Notes: generated by a model not told the origin, from the letters alone. DNA of 64,000 nt from an uncultured Desulfovibrio sp. (GCA_910587035.1 CAJUMQ010000008.1:1-64000); one strand, 5' to 3'; numbered from the stretch's first letter, positions 16,236 through 24,983 are shown. Made by a program: numbers and translations.

Positions 16236-17990
16236 ATGGCAGCTTTCACAAGACATTTCAGCTTTATCTTTTTTTCTGTGTTTTTGGCGATGTTGTGCTG
16301 TGGGGTCCCAGCCGAAGCAGCTGATGATGCTCCGGCTCCGGATTCCGCGGCTGGCGTGGACAATGTGAAAGCCCTGAATCATTTCAACATGTCCCTCTAC
16401 AAGATTGCCAACTACAACAACAAGGCCGTTCTTGATGAAGAATATGACACCATCAACAATGACCTGAAACTGGACTCCATTGCTGACAGAAAGATCGTTG
16501 ATATCATCAGGCAGCTGATGGATGCCCTTACCAGTTTAAAAATTTCCGAAATGGAAAGGAACAGGATGCAGGAAGCATATCAGCAGATGCAGGAGGAACT
16601 GCTGATGCGCATGCTGCAAAGCGGGGGCCAGGCCATTGTCAGCCAGGCAGGGCAGACCCTGGCAAGTAAAAATCCGGCTACCAAAATACCTGTGGTCGCG
16701 GCGGTTTCCCTCATGGCCAGCACTCCCTCAATTGTGGCATCCGTAAACAAGCCTCTGGAGGATTTGGCCCGTCAGCGGCAAATGCTGGAGGATTTCAGCT
16801 GGGAGCTGGACAAGGAAAAACTGAAATCCCTCAATGAGCTGAACAAGCAGTTTCTTAGCACATACTGGGAATTTCTGCATGATGCCAATATTCCCGACTC
16901 CCTGAGAATCTCTGAAAAACAGATTGCAAATCTGCTGAATGTCAACAAGGACAAGGACCCCGCCACAAGATACCGCATGCTGGTGCGCCTTGAAAAGGAA
17001 TGCGGGCTTATTCCCGAATACTGGTATTACAGGGCGGATGCAGCCAATGACGCATTGCGGAAAAAGGAAGATCAGGAGCTTGTTGCCGACATTGAACAGT
17101 GCCTTGCCAAATATAAGGCCCTTGCGGGCATCCTGCGCCGCGACAAGACCCTTGCCAGCCTGCTGATGCTGCACCTCTCCACAGCCGATCTCTCGCCTGA
17201 ACAGGCCAGGGAGGAGATCAGCAGTATTGTGGGCGCCTTTCCCCTGGATGCGTCCAAAAGACTTTTCGCGGCCCTGACAAGCATGAAATACGGGCTCAAC
17301 GAGGATGCCATGGAGCATCTGAACGCAAATCTTGACATGCGCCAGTACGAAGTCATCTCGCGCAAGCTTCTGGCCGATATTTACGGGAATTTGCACGATG
17401 AGCAAAAGGAGCTGGCCCTTGTGGAAAAACTGCTCAGGGAGGATTCCGCAAGCACCCAGGAAAAATTGTACCACCTTGGCAAGCTGGACAAGCCGCAGAA
17501 ATTCCTGCAGGAGCTGGAGCCGGAAATAGCAACCATCAATTTTGAAGCTGGCGGCATGCTGGGCGACAAGGATATTGAGCTGGTTATGCCCATGCGCTGG
17601 GAACTGCTGGAGCAGACGGCGATTCCCCATGTGTTCGCCATGGGCGGCAATAAAACACCGGCGGACAAAATAAGCGTGGCCAAGGACAGGACTGTGCACA
17701 TCAAGTTCAAGAATGCCCTGAAGAAGAAGGACATCGCAGGCAAGACAGCCGTGCCTTTTGAGGCCGTCATTCAGACAAGACATTTTCCGCTGACCCTTGC
17801 GGGCACACTGGAGCTGCCGACGGACAATAAAGAGGATGCCAAGGGCATTTCCGCAAAGATTCTGGATAAGACAAAAAAGGTGCTGAACCGCTCAGCTGGC
17901 AATTTCAGGCTCCAGAAAATACAGTGCGGCGATTCCATCTTCCAGCTTGAGGGCGATAAGTGGGTGCGCGGCGCCGCGCAGAAGTCATGA
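16236..17990 (+). CDS. secreted helical protein of unknown function
   Basis: I do not recognise this 584-residue protein. It has a signal peptide (hydrophobic run FIFFSVFLAMLCCGVPAEA, cleaved near residue 30). The mature part is mostly charged and helical, with a Gln/Met-rich stretch near residues 100-130, one hydrophobic stretch (IPVVAAVSLMASTP) near 160, TPR-like helical pairs through about 250-430, and a likely beta-rich end from about 440. ATG 16236 is preceded by a G6 run at 16225-16230, so an earlier GTG at 16212 is rejected. It lies between the autotransporter and the KAP NTPase gene (79 bp downstream), both on the same strand. A surface or periplasmic scaffold role is only a guess. 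Confidence 0.7.
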   Translation: MAAFTRHFSFIFFSVFLAMLCCGVPAEAADDAPAPDSAAGVDNVKALNHFNMSLYKIANYNNKAVLDEEYDTINNDLKLDSIADRKIVDIIRQLMDALTSLKISEMERNRMQEAYQQMQEELLMRMLQSGGQAIVSQAGQTLASKNPATKIPVVAAVSLMASTPSIVASVNKPLEDLARQRQMLEDFSWELDKEKLKSLNELNKQFLSTYWEFLHDANIPDSLRISEKQIANLLNVNKDKDPATRYRMLVRLEKECGLIPEYWYYRADAANDALRKKEDQELVADIEQCLAKYKALAGILRRDKTLASLLMLHLSTADLSPEQAREEISSIVGAFPLDASKRLFAALTSMKYGLNEDAMEHLNANLDMRQYEVISRKLLADIYGNLHDEQKELALVEKLLREDSASTQEKLYHLGKLDKPQKFLQELEPEIATINFEAGGMLGDKDIELVMPMRWELLEQTAIPHVFAMGGNKTPADKISVAKDRTVHIKFKNALKKKDIAGKTAVPFEAVIQTRHFPLTLAGTLELPTDNKEDAKGISAKILDKTKKVLNRSAGNFRLQKIQCGDSIFQLEGDKWVRGAAQKS

Positions 17991-18069
17991 CCCGGGGCGG
18001 GGAGGCTTTATCGCATACTGCGTTGTTGGGTATGGTTTATTAATTCTTAAGATAGGACAGGGGTTCGTA

Positions 18070-20337
18070 ATGAGTATCGGAAATATCGATTCGCCATGGG
18101 ATAATCCCGACGATGAGAAGCTGGATATTAAGGCACATAGCGATGCATTGGCCGATTTCATTTGCCAGTGCCAGACACCCATGACCATAGCCATTCAGGG
18201 GGATTGGGGCACTGGTAAAACCTCCATGATGGAAATTGTCAAAAAGCAGCTGGAAAAAGGAGATGGTAAAAAAGGGAAATATTCCGTTATCTGGTTCAAC
18301 ACCTGGCAATATTCCCAGTTTAATATGCAGGATGATGTGCCAGTTGTCATGTTACTGGAATTATTAAATTCTCTTGGGTATAATAAAAACGATACCATGA
18401 AAGTGTTTGGAGGGCTGTTCAAAAGAATACTTTCAGCAGGTGGCACTTTTTTCGCAGGGGCTGAAGGCAGGGAAGCTATTGAGGAACTGTTCAAATCCGA
18501 TCCGGTCAGTTTGATCGGGCAGATTAAGATGCTGAAGGAAAAGCTGGAAGAAGCTGTAACCGCAAAAATAAATAAGGACCATACCGAGCGTCTGGTTATC
18601 TTTGTTGATGACCTTGATCGCATGAAGCCCGGCAAGGCTGTTGAACTTCTGGAGGTTTTGAAAAACTTCCTCGACATAAATAATTGTGTCTTTGTGCTTG
18701 CGGTGGATTATGGTGTGGTGAGCCGTGGAGTAAAAGCCAAATATGGCGAGGATATGGATGAGCTCAAAGGACGAAGTTTTTTTGATAAAATCATCCAGTT
18801 GCCTTTCAATTTGCCTGTGGCTCAATACAATATAGAAAAGTATTTAAAATTCCTTTTTTCCCTCGAAGGCAGCGAAGCGAGGATTTATAAGAAGTTATCC
18901 GAGAACTCGGTTGGCACAAATCCGCGCGCGCTCAAGCGCATGGCCAATACCATGTCGCTGATTGAGCTGGTCGCTACGAAGAAGAAAGAAACCGCCATTG
19001 ATAATTTGCAGGAATTTCGCCGCGTACTCTTTGCCAGTCTCTGCCTGCAGATGGCTTATGAGCCTGTGTACTCACAGATTCTGGGCATGGACATGAATGA
19101 TTTCTTTCCGCAATTTGATGAGGATCCAAAATCTGCGCTGGAACAATTTAAAAAAGCCATCGAAAAATGTCCAGGCAAGAATGAGGCCACTGAAGAACGG
19201 TTAAAAAAGTTTTTTACTGTTCTGGACAATTATATGCCCATGGACGGCGATGTAAAAGATTATTCCTTGTTCGACAAGGTGCTCAATCTCTCAGGCGTAA
19301 CTGCATCCGGCTCACTGACAACAGAGGAGAAAGAATCCTTAAAAGACAGCTTCGATCCCCTCCTTATGAGTCAGCTCAAGAATGTCTGCGCGGAAATTGA
19401 GAAAAAGTATCATTCTTTCTGGTCAATGATTGAGCAGGCGCCCACAAGCAGCATAGAAGATGGTGAAATATGCATTCCCCTTATATGGGGTGACGATATG
19501 GCTTTTATAGTATCTCTTGGCGAAGATGGTATCAGTATGGCCTTCTATAACTGGGATGAAGGCGATCCTGTGCGTGGGGAATATCGCCAATTCATTGGGA
19601 GCAAGTTTTCACCAGCTTTGAATAAATTATCCATGACAAGGAAAAAAAATGGAGAACTCGTAGTACTCCCACCAGTTGCCTGGAAAACCGACGCCTCCAT
19701 AAAGGGGAAAGATGCCAGTGGGGATCGTCTGCAACAGCTTAATGATGTGCTGAACAGAAATTGTGGCATCATGCTGCCAGAAATGGAGCAGCTGTGTAAA
19801 AAAAGTTTGCCCGCAATGGATGCAGTGCAAGCATTTTTGCAACGGATAAAAGAGGCTCTGGAAGAAATATTTCCGGCATCCAATTCCTGGCAGATCAATA
19901 TCGGGCCCAGGGGCACATGTAACACCCCCGATTCGGATATAGTGACAGTGACAAAATCAACCTGGAATGAGAGCAGCTATATTTATCTGGCAGGCGATGG
20001 TGGCAGTGGCTGTTCAATGTATATAGGTTTCCGTTATGAATCAGAGGTCAATGCCGCCAGAGAGACAAAAAGCAGAAGAAATATATTCAATGCCTTTGCA
20101 AATACATATGAAGAAACAGGATTAAGTAAGCCAGATGATTCTAACGTACTTGCTGTCTTTAGCTATTTGCCAGAGGATCTTCGGGACTGGTGCAGCGGTT
20201 CTGTGCTTGAAGAAAATATGGAATATGCTCTCACTGCAAAACAGGAGGAAAAAATTATCTCTATTTTGCAGGAAGGTGGCAAGATATTTCTTTCTGTGGA
20301 ACAGGATCTCGATATCCTAGCCGAAGCGCAAAAATAA
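18070..20337 (+). CDS. KAP-family P-loop NTPase with novel C-terminal region
   Basis: A 755-residue protein. Residues about 15-340 form a KAP NTPase: Walker A GDWGTGKTS at 44-52, a FNTWQYSQ motif near 80, Walker B FVDDLDR at 178-184, and GTNPRALKRMAN (sensor-type) near 280. No membrane helices are inserted, unlike many KAP proteins. Residues 340-755 match nothing I know; two segments (about 470-520 and 630-665) look like related beta-rich units. The codon use is clearly richer in A/T than the flanking genes, suggesting transfer. KAP NTPases include PifA, which blocks phage T7, so a defence role is plausible but not shown. ATG 18070 follows AGGACAGGGG. Confidence 0.8.
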   Translation: MSIGNIDSPWDNPDDEKLDIKAHSDALADFICQCQTPMTIAIQGDWGTGKTSMMEIVKKQLEKGDGKKGKYSVIWFNTWQYSQFNMQDDVPVVMLLELLNSLGYNKNDTMKVFGGLFKRILSAGGTFFAGAEGREAIEELFKSDPVSLIGQIKMLKEKLEEAVTAKINKDHTERLVIFVDDLDRMKPGKAVELLEVLKNFLDINNCVFVLAVDYGVVSRGVKAKYGEDMDELKGRSFFDKIIQLPFNLPVAQYNIEKYLKFLFSLEGSEARIYKKLSENSVGTNPRALKRMANTMSLIELVATKKKETAIDNLQEFRRVLFASLCLQMAYEPVYSQILGMDMNDFFPQFDEDPKSALEQFKKAIEKCPGKNEATEERLKKFFTVLDNYMPMDGDVKDYSLFDKVLNLSGVTASGSLTTEEKESLKDSFDPLLMSQLKNVCAEIEKKYHSFWSMIEQAPTSSIEDGEICIPLIWGDDMAFIVSLGEDGISMAFYNWDEGDPVRGEYRQFIGSKFSPALNKLSMTRKKNGELVVLPPVAWKTDASIKGKDASGDRLQQLNDVLNRNCGIMLPEMEQLCKKSLPAMDAVQAFLQRIKEALEEIFPASNSWQINIGPRGTCNTPDSDIVTVTKSTWNESSYIYLAGDGGSGCSMYIGFRYESEVNAARETKSRRNIFNAFANTYEETGLSKPDDSNVLAVFSYLPEDLRDWCSGSVLEENMEYALTAKQEEKIISILQEGGKIFLSVEQDLDILAEAQK

Positions 20338-20421
20338 AGTCTGGTATTTGATATACCCTCTGCTGGCATAATGCTGCCAGCAAGCCTGGCATGAACGTGT
20401 GAAGGGTTGTGTGCTACAGGT

Positions 20422-20458
20422 AAAAAAAGGGCGGCAAACGTGTTTGCCGCCCTTTTTT
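20422..20458. terminator. bidirectional terminator after the KAP gene
   Basis: An 11-bp perfect stem (20429-20439 with 20442-20452) flanked by A7 on the left and T6 on the right. It can stop transcription from either side. Confidence 0.85.
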
Positions 20459-20478
20459 ATGGCCTGTGCCGGTTGAAT

Positions 20479-20557
20479 TCATTTGCCATATATGGCGTAG
20501 ATAATGCCGCCTGCCCATGGTTGCCACAAACAGGAAGCTCCAGCCCATTGCGCTCAT
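20479..20557 (-). pseudogene. possible small one-helix membrane protein, frame-shifted
   Basis: On the minus strand an ATG at 20557 with GAGG 7 bases upstream opens MSAMGWSFLFVATMG. Ignoring one extra base after that point, the frame continues GGIIYAIYGK and stops at 20479, giving a 25-residue one-helix protein just before the shared terminator. As written, the frame instead runs through the terminator to 20414. It may be a broken gene, a sequencing error, or chance. Confidence 0.2.
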
Positions 20558-20649
20558 ATCAGCGCCTCGATAACTGAAATAGGACGATTGCCGCCGTCCC
20601 TTTATCGCCCACGTCATGCCATAATGTTTGTTCCAGCTTTAAACAGCAA

Positions 20650-20667
20650 AGGGGCCTTGCGGCCCCT
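20650..20667 (-). terminator. porin gene terminator
   Basis: A 7-bp stem (AGGGGCC 20650-20656, GGCCCCT 20661-20667) with a TTGC loop; on the minus strand a short T-rich stretch follows. It lies 22 bases past the porin stop. Confidence 0.65.
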
Positions 20668-20688
20668 ATCTGTTATGCAATCCGTGGA

Positions 20689-22275
20689 CTAGAAGGAATA
20701 GACGAAGCTGGCATTGATGTTCCAGGCATCCTTGGTCTGCGGAATGGACTCGTTGTAGCGATGGCGGGCGCCCCAGGCGGACTTGTCTGTGTCAAGCCAC
20801 ATGGCGATGTAGTCGGCTTCCAGGGTGATGGTGAAGTTCTCGTACATCTTGTAGGTGTTGGTCAGGCCAAACTCAAGGGCGCTGTCGCCTGTGGTCAGAT
20901 ACATGGCGTCATGGCCCAGGTTGAAGCCATCGGTGTTGCCATGGGGATCAAGGGTGGAACCGTTGGCCCACAGACCGGCCAGGGACATTTTCTTGGCCAT
21001 GGTCGGGCTGTTGGTGCCGCCAATGTAGTTGATGCGGAAGGTGTGCTTCAGGTTCTCGATGAAGCTCATGTCCTTCAAGCGGGCGCCAATGCCCCAGGTG
21101 CCAGCCATCTGATGGCCAATGACTGTGTCGCGGGCAATGTACGGGTCGCCATCAAAGGCAAAGTTGGAGTACTTGTTGGTATTGTTGCCGTCAAGGGAGG
21201 GCAGGCGCTCGGAGCCATTGGCCGGGTTGCTGTCGTCACCGGAGGCATACCAGCCATAGATGCCGGGAATGGCCCAGTCCAGCTTGTATTCGGCCAAGGC
21301 GGTCAGGAACCAGCCGGAGCGGTTCAGGCGGCCATCGTCGTCCCATGTGACGGAGCCGTATTCAAAATCAAGGGCCAGGCGGAAGGGATCCCACACTGTG
21401 ATGTCAGCGGAGAGGCCGCCCCACCAGGCATTGGCATTGGAGGACAGGCTGCGGGTATGGTTGGCGCTGCTGAAATCCTTGTGGCGCGCGCCGCCCACAG
21501 GGAAGAGACCTGCGCGGACTATGCCAGCTTCAACACCGGCCACATTGCCTGTGGGGTTGCCCCAGCGGCTGGTCGGGCCTGTGCGGAAGGTGTTGGGGCC
21601 GATGGTGGCATACATGCCCCAAGGGGTGACTTTCGCGCCGTCAAAGGTCAGCGGAACCAGCAGGCCAAAGGCGTCCATGTTGTCCATATAACCGGAGCGG
21701 TAGTTGTCGGTGCCGCTCGGGTTGGTGTAGCCGGCATAGTTGTCATTGAAGGGACGTGCCCAGAAGGCGGTGATGCCCACCATCTCGTTGACCTGGCCGC
21801 TGACCACAACACCGGCCACGTCTGTGTTGAGTATGGAGTTGCCGGAGGCATAGGCCGGGGTGGTGATGTTCTGCAGACCCATGCGCACCTTGACATCGGT
21901 CTCGGGGATCATCCAGTCAATGTAGGCCTGCTTCAGCTTGATGATATTGTTGCCGTCAGCGCCCAGCGCGCCGCCGCTGTTGCCAGCGCCCCACCAGTTT
22001 TCGCCAATTTCAAAATAGACTGTGCCGGAGAGGGACTCGGAGGCCACGGCATCCAGCTGCAAGCGGACGCGCTGCTTGGCTTCGAATTCGTCACGGCCAT
22101 TGCCAGCCCAGCCGGTGGGGGTGTGGCCATGATACTTGCCGGCGAAATTGCCATTCTGGCCATAGTCAAAGGACATGATCCACTGGCCCTTGGCCTTGAA
22201 ATCAATGGCGCTTGCGCCAGTGGCCGCGCCGAACACCAGACCTGCAGCCAATATCAGTGTAGCGAGCTTTTTCAT
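20689..22275 (-). CDS. outer-membrane porin (homotrimeric type)
   Basis: A 528-residue outer-membrane porin of the kind abundant in Desulfovibrionaceae. The signal peptide MKKLATLILAAGLVFGAATGASA is followed by alternating amphipathic strands rich in Trp, Tyr and Gly; the protein ends in SFVYSF, with the terminal Phe needed for barrel insertion. AAGGAAGG lies about 8 bases before the ATG. It should form the main diffusion channel for small solutes. The gene is alone, with its own terminator and a long structured leader, which fits high and regulated expression. Confidence 0.9.
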   Translation of the reverse strand: MKKLATLILAAGLVFGAATGASAIDFKAKGQWIMSFDYGQNGNFAGKYHGHTPTGWAGNGRDEFEAKQRVRLQLDAVASESLSGTVYFEIGENWWGAGNSGGALGADGNNIIKLKQAYIDWMIPETDVKVRMGLQNITTPAYASGNSILNTDVAGVVVSGQVNEMVGITAFWARPFNDNYAGYTNPSGTDNYRSGYMDNMDAFGLLVPLTFDGAKVTPWGMYATIGPNTFRTGPTSRWGNPTGNVAGVEAGIVRAGLFPVGGARHKDFSSANHTRSLSSNANAWWGGLSADITVWDPFRLALDFEYGSVTWDDDGRLNRSGWFLTALAEYKLDWAIPGIYGWYASGDDSNPANGSERLPSLDGNNTNKYSNFAFDGDPYIARDTVIGHQMAGTWGIGARLKDMSFIENLKHTFRINYIGGTNSPTMAKKMSLAGLWANGSTLDPHGNTDGFNLGHDAMYLTTGDSALEFGLTNTYKMYENFTITLEADYIAMWLDTDKSAWGARHRYNESIPQTKDAWNINASFVYSF

Positions 22276-22600
22276 TTTTAAAACCTTCCTTTTTGCTTTC
22301 CCGTCCTAGGGGAAATTTTTTTCAGAACCGCATCGGTTCTCCGTCTTGGTTTGCAAGATAAGTAATCTTGCCTCCCTTTGCAAGTCTTTTCGTCCAAATT
22401 TTTTTACTCTTTAGGGCAATCCCAAAAAACATCAAAATAAATATCAATTATATAAATGGTTTGCAAAAGCAGGCTCAAAAAAATTTTTGCAAAAAAATTT
22501 TTTGCACCCTTAAGGGGTGGAAATATTTTTACAGGGATGGTTGAAATGGGTCGCCTGCAGAAAACGGCAAGCCCTGCCAAAAAAAGCCATTATCCGGGAT
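22276..22600 (-). promoter_or_regulatory. porin leader and promoter region
   Basis: On the minus strand a perfect -10 box TATAAT lies at 22452-22447, with no good -35 box. Upstream of it are two tandem units, A7T5GC (22477-22490) and A7T6GC (22491-22505), which should be bent and could act as an UP-like element, and then CACCC/GGGTG at 22504-22518. The leader contains two inverted repeats: GCAAGAT/ATCTTGC (22353-22371) and AGAACCG/CGGTTCT (22324-22340). The rest, to 22600, holds no gene. Confidence 0.5.
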
Positions 22601-23080
22601 TTAGCCAATTTTTAGAAGTTTTTCGGCATTGATATGGGCGATCTTCTCCCTGTCAATGGGGGATAAAGGCGCATTTTTAATGAATGCCGCTGCATCCGTC
22701 TGGCGGATGTAGGGAAAATCCGTGGAAAAGAGAATATGGTCTATGCCGAATTTGCGGATGCAAAATTCCAGATTGTCATAGTCATACATGCCGCTTGGGC
22801 TGACCCAGACATTATTGCGGTAGTATTCGGAAATTTTTTTAGCAAGCCCGGTTTTGGAGGGCGGCAGGGACTGGTCAAAACGGCCTATGAAGTAGGGCGC
22901 CACCTCACCCCAGTGGCCGGATATGACCTTGAGGGTTGGGAAACGGTCAAAAATCCCGGCCAGCATCATCCGCAAAACCTGCACTCCAGGCTCCAGGTGC
23001 CAGCCAAGGCCGTATGTGGCCAGAATTGCGTCCACATCCTCCCCAAATCCGGCATAATAGGCCTTGCGGACATTTTCTAA
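22601..23080 (-). pseudogene. amidohydrolase-2 family enzyme, 5'-truncated
   Basis: About 160 residues match the C-terminal half of the metal-dependent amidohydrolase-2 (ACMSD / resorcylate decarboxylase-like) family: GLGWHLEPGVQVLRMMLAGIFDRFPTLKVISGHWGE with the metal-site His, then FGIDHILFSTDFPY with the metal-site Asp. Family members have about 280-340 residues; the N-terminal half with the HxH metal motif is gone. The family-like sequence stops near 23075, exactly where LysR-like sequence starts on the other strand. It is therefore a remnant and cannot be catalytic. Confidence 0.75.
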
Positions 23081-23960
23081 GCCAGGCCGCCATCTCAAAT
23101 TTTGTGCAAAGTCTCGAAAAAACCTTAAATGTGGAACTGTTTATAAGAAGGAATTCATCCCTGGTGCTGACAGTGGGTGGGGATCAGCTGTATCAGGACA
23201 GCTCGGAGCTGGTGGAGTTTTTTAATCAGAGATGGCAGCCTCTGGCCGGCGGCAGCAAAACTTCATATCAGGGCACAATCTTCATTTCCACGACACACAG
23301 TTTTGCGGCCTGCTATCTGCCCAGGTACATAGCCAACTTTTATGCAAGCAATCCGCTGATTAAATTTTCCATCACCAGCGGCGCAAACTCCAGAAGCATC
23401 ATCGAATCCGTTCGGCGCAATGATGTCGATTTTGGCATAACATCAATAGATATAGTTCCGGACAATATCACCGCCGATCTTTTGCATAGCGCGCATCTGG
23501 TGCTGATTGCCCCCAAAAGCTGGCCATTCTCTGTGAATGAGGCAAATTTTCTCACAGATCTTAATGAATTGCAGGATATTCAGTTTATTATCAGTGACAA
23601 TGGCGTGCACATCAATAAATATATAAGCACCTATCTGGTGGAGAAGGGCATTTTTCCCAAGCGGTTTATCACCATAAGCAATTATGGCGCGATGTCCGCG
23701 CCATGGTCCGGGCCGGCCTTGGCTGCGCCATAGTGGAAAATTTTGAGATGAACAATGAGGGCTGGTATAATGTGTACAGACTGCCCCATGCAGCCTGGAT
23801 CAGCAATTACTATATAGTGCGCAGAAAGCGCAAATACATTTCGCCGCAGGCTCTGGCTTTCATAAAAAGCATTCTTTATGGGGCTCAGGGGAGTAGGCAT
23901 ATTCAGGGCATAATCTCCATACAGGGATATTGCCCTGGATTGGCCGCGTATGGCCCTTGA
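23074..23960 (+). pseudogene. LysR-family regulator, 5'-truncated and frame-shifted
   Basis: From 23074 the frame reads FLSQAAISNFVQSLEKTLNVELFIRR, the second half of a LysR winged helix; the first about 25 residues are missing and are replaced by unrelated sequence. The effector domain follows (TIFISTTHSFAACYLPRYIANF...). Near 23690 the frame breaks after ISNYG: the continuation MVRAGLGCAIVENFEMN...SPQALAFIKSIL is in another frame. So the gene has at least two lesions. LysR genes often lie divergent to the gene they control, which fits the amidohydrolase next to it. Confidence 0.75.
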
Positions 23961-23985
23961 CGGCAGGGTCATTGGCGGTTATTAT
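23957..23985 (+). promoter_or_regulatory. promoter of the rpmH operon
   Basis: TTGACG (23957-23962), 17-base spacer, TATTAT (23980-23985), about 98 bases before rpmH. It would drive the rpmH-to-pseudouridine-synthase cluster. Confidence 0.65.
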
Positions 23986-24083
23986 CCCCGTTCAATATTG
24001 CGTAAATTCATGGCTCCCTGTCCTGCCGCGGCATGGGGTCAATATTCGCGTTCAACATCACCAGCGGCCAAAGGAAATTTTTC

Positions 24084-24218
24084 ATGAAGAGAACCTACCA
24101 GCCCAGCAAAATCCGCCGCGCCCGCACCCACGGCTTTCTTGAGCGCATGTCCACCCCCTCCGGCAGGGCGGTAATCCGCCGCCGTCGCGCCAAGGGCCGC
24201 AAGCGTCTTGTTCCCTAG
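24084..24218 (+). CDS. rpmH: 50S ribosomal protein L34
   Basis: A 44-residue, very basic protein with the L34 hallmark MKRTYQPSKIRRARTHGF and RRRRAKGRKRL near the end. It sits at the exit-tunnel side of the 50S subunit. AAAGGAAA lies about 8 bases before the ATG. The TAG stop is formed by the CTAG that begins the hairpin repeat at 24215. Confidence 0.97.
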   Translation: MKRTYQPSKIRRARTHGFLERMSTPSGRAVIRRRRAKGRKRLVP

Positions 24219-24330
24219 CCGGATGTCCTGTTTTTACTGCAGTAAAAACAGCGCATAGCAAGAACGCGGTTTTTGCCCGGACAGCCGGGGATTTCCCGAC
24301 TTTGGCAATTGCCGCGTGACGCGACAACAG
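24215..24330 (+). repeat. multi-hairpin CTAG repeat, copy 1
   Basis: The copy runs from CTAG at the rpmH stop into the start of rnpA. Its first hairpin is a perfect 24-base palindrome at 24228-24251, where the stem pair that is A-T in copies 2-4 is C-G, a paired change. Weaker hairpins follow near 24258-24276 and 24274-24288, and the right end (GACGCGACAACAG) matches copy 2. It separates rpmH from rnpA. Confidence 0.75.
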
Positions 24331-24702
24331 GCATCCTTGACGCGCTTTAAATACCCACCCTGGCGCCGTATCCGCAAGCATGCGGAATATCAGGCCGGCT
24401 ATGAGCAGGGCGCAAAATGGCATTCTGCCCATTTTGTGCTTTTTGTCCTCATGGCCCAAGGTGCCTGCGGCCGTTTTGGCATGGCCGTATCCCGCAAGGT
24501 GGGCAATGCGGTGACGCGCAATCGTGTGAAAAGGCTTTTGAGGGAATTTTTCCGGCTGCACCAGCATCTCACGCCGGCCTGCGACATTCTGGCAGTGGCC
24601 AGAAAAAATGCCGGCAGCCTGGATTATCACGCTGTTTGCGGCGAGCTTTTGCCCCTGCTTGAGCGCATTGGCGCCAAAGGCAGCCGGACTGGCTGCCAAT
24701 GA
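24316..24702 (+). CDS. rnpA: ribonuclease P protein component
   Basis: A 128-residue basic protein that helps the RNase P RNA mature tRNA 5' ends. The diagnostic stretch is GMAVSRKVGNAVTRNRVKRLLREFFR, followed by CDILAVARKNA. The start is uncertain: the GTG at 24316 lies inside the right end of hairpin repeat copy 1, and a TTG at 24337 is possible; neither has a clear ribosome site. It overlaps yidD by four bases. Confidence 0.92.
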   Translation: MTRQQASLTRFKYPPWRRIRKHAEYQAGYEQGAKWHSAHFVLFVLMAQGACGRFGMAVSRKVGNAVTRNRVKRLLREFFRLHQHLTPACDILAVARKNAGSLDYHAVCGELLPLLERIGAKGSRTGCQ

Positions 24703-24983
24703 ACACATTGCGCCGGATTCTGGTCTTGCCGCTTTTTTTGTACAAGCGCCTCATTTCCCCCCTTTTGCCGCCAGCCTGCCGCTATACGCCCACATGCTCG
24801 GAATACGCGGCCGAGGCCATATTGCGCCATGGCCTGTGCCGTGGCGGCTGGCTTGCCATTAAAAGACTGTGCCGCTGCCACCCCTGGGGTGGCTGCGGCT
24901 ATGATCCGGTGCCCGATTTGCCGGACAAAAAACTCTCCATAAAAGGAATCTTACGGAGACGCGATTCCCATGCAGGAAAATAA
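24699..24983 (+). CDS. yidD: YidD membrane protein insertion efficiency factor
   Basis: A 94-residue protein with an amphipathic N terminus and the family's Cys-rich motif CRYTPTCSEYAAEAI, then GWLAIKRLCRCHPWGGCGYDPVP. It helps YidC insert membrane proteins. It overlaps rnpA on the left and yidC on the right, so it is translated in one coupled set. Confidence 0.94.
   Translation: MNTLRRILVLPLFLYKRLISPLLPPACRYTPTCSEYAAEAILRHGLCRGGWLAIKRLCRCHPWGGCGYDPVPDLPDKKLSIKGILRRRDSHAGK

Larger units (their letters stand above)
20338..20688. other. gene-poor stretch between KAP gene and porin gene
   Basis: These 351 bases hold two terminators and the doubtful 25-codon frame described separately. I see no other gene, promoter or repeat here. 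Confidence 0.6.

Noticed and set aside
20761..22281. 506-codon plus-strand open frame opposite the porin
   Set aside because: It is the mirror of a strongly biased porin gene; no start signal, and the composition (Gly, Val, Ala, His) is typical of antisense shadows.
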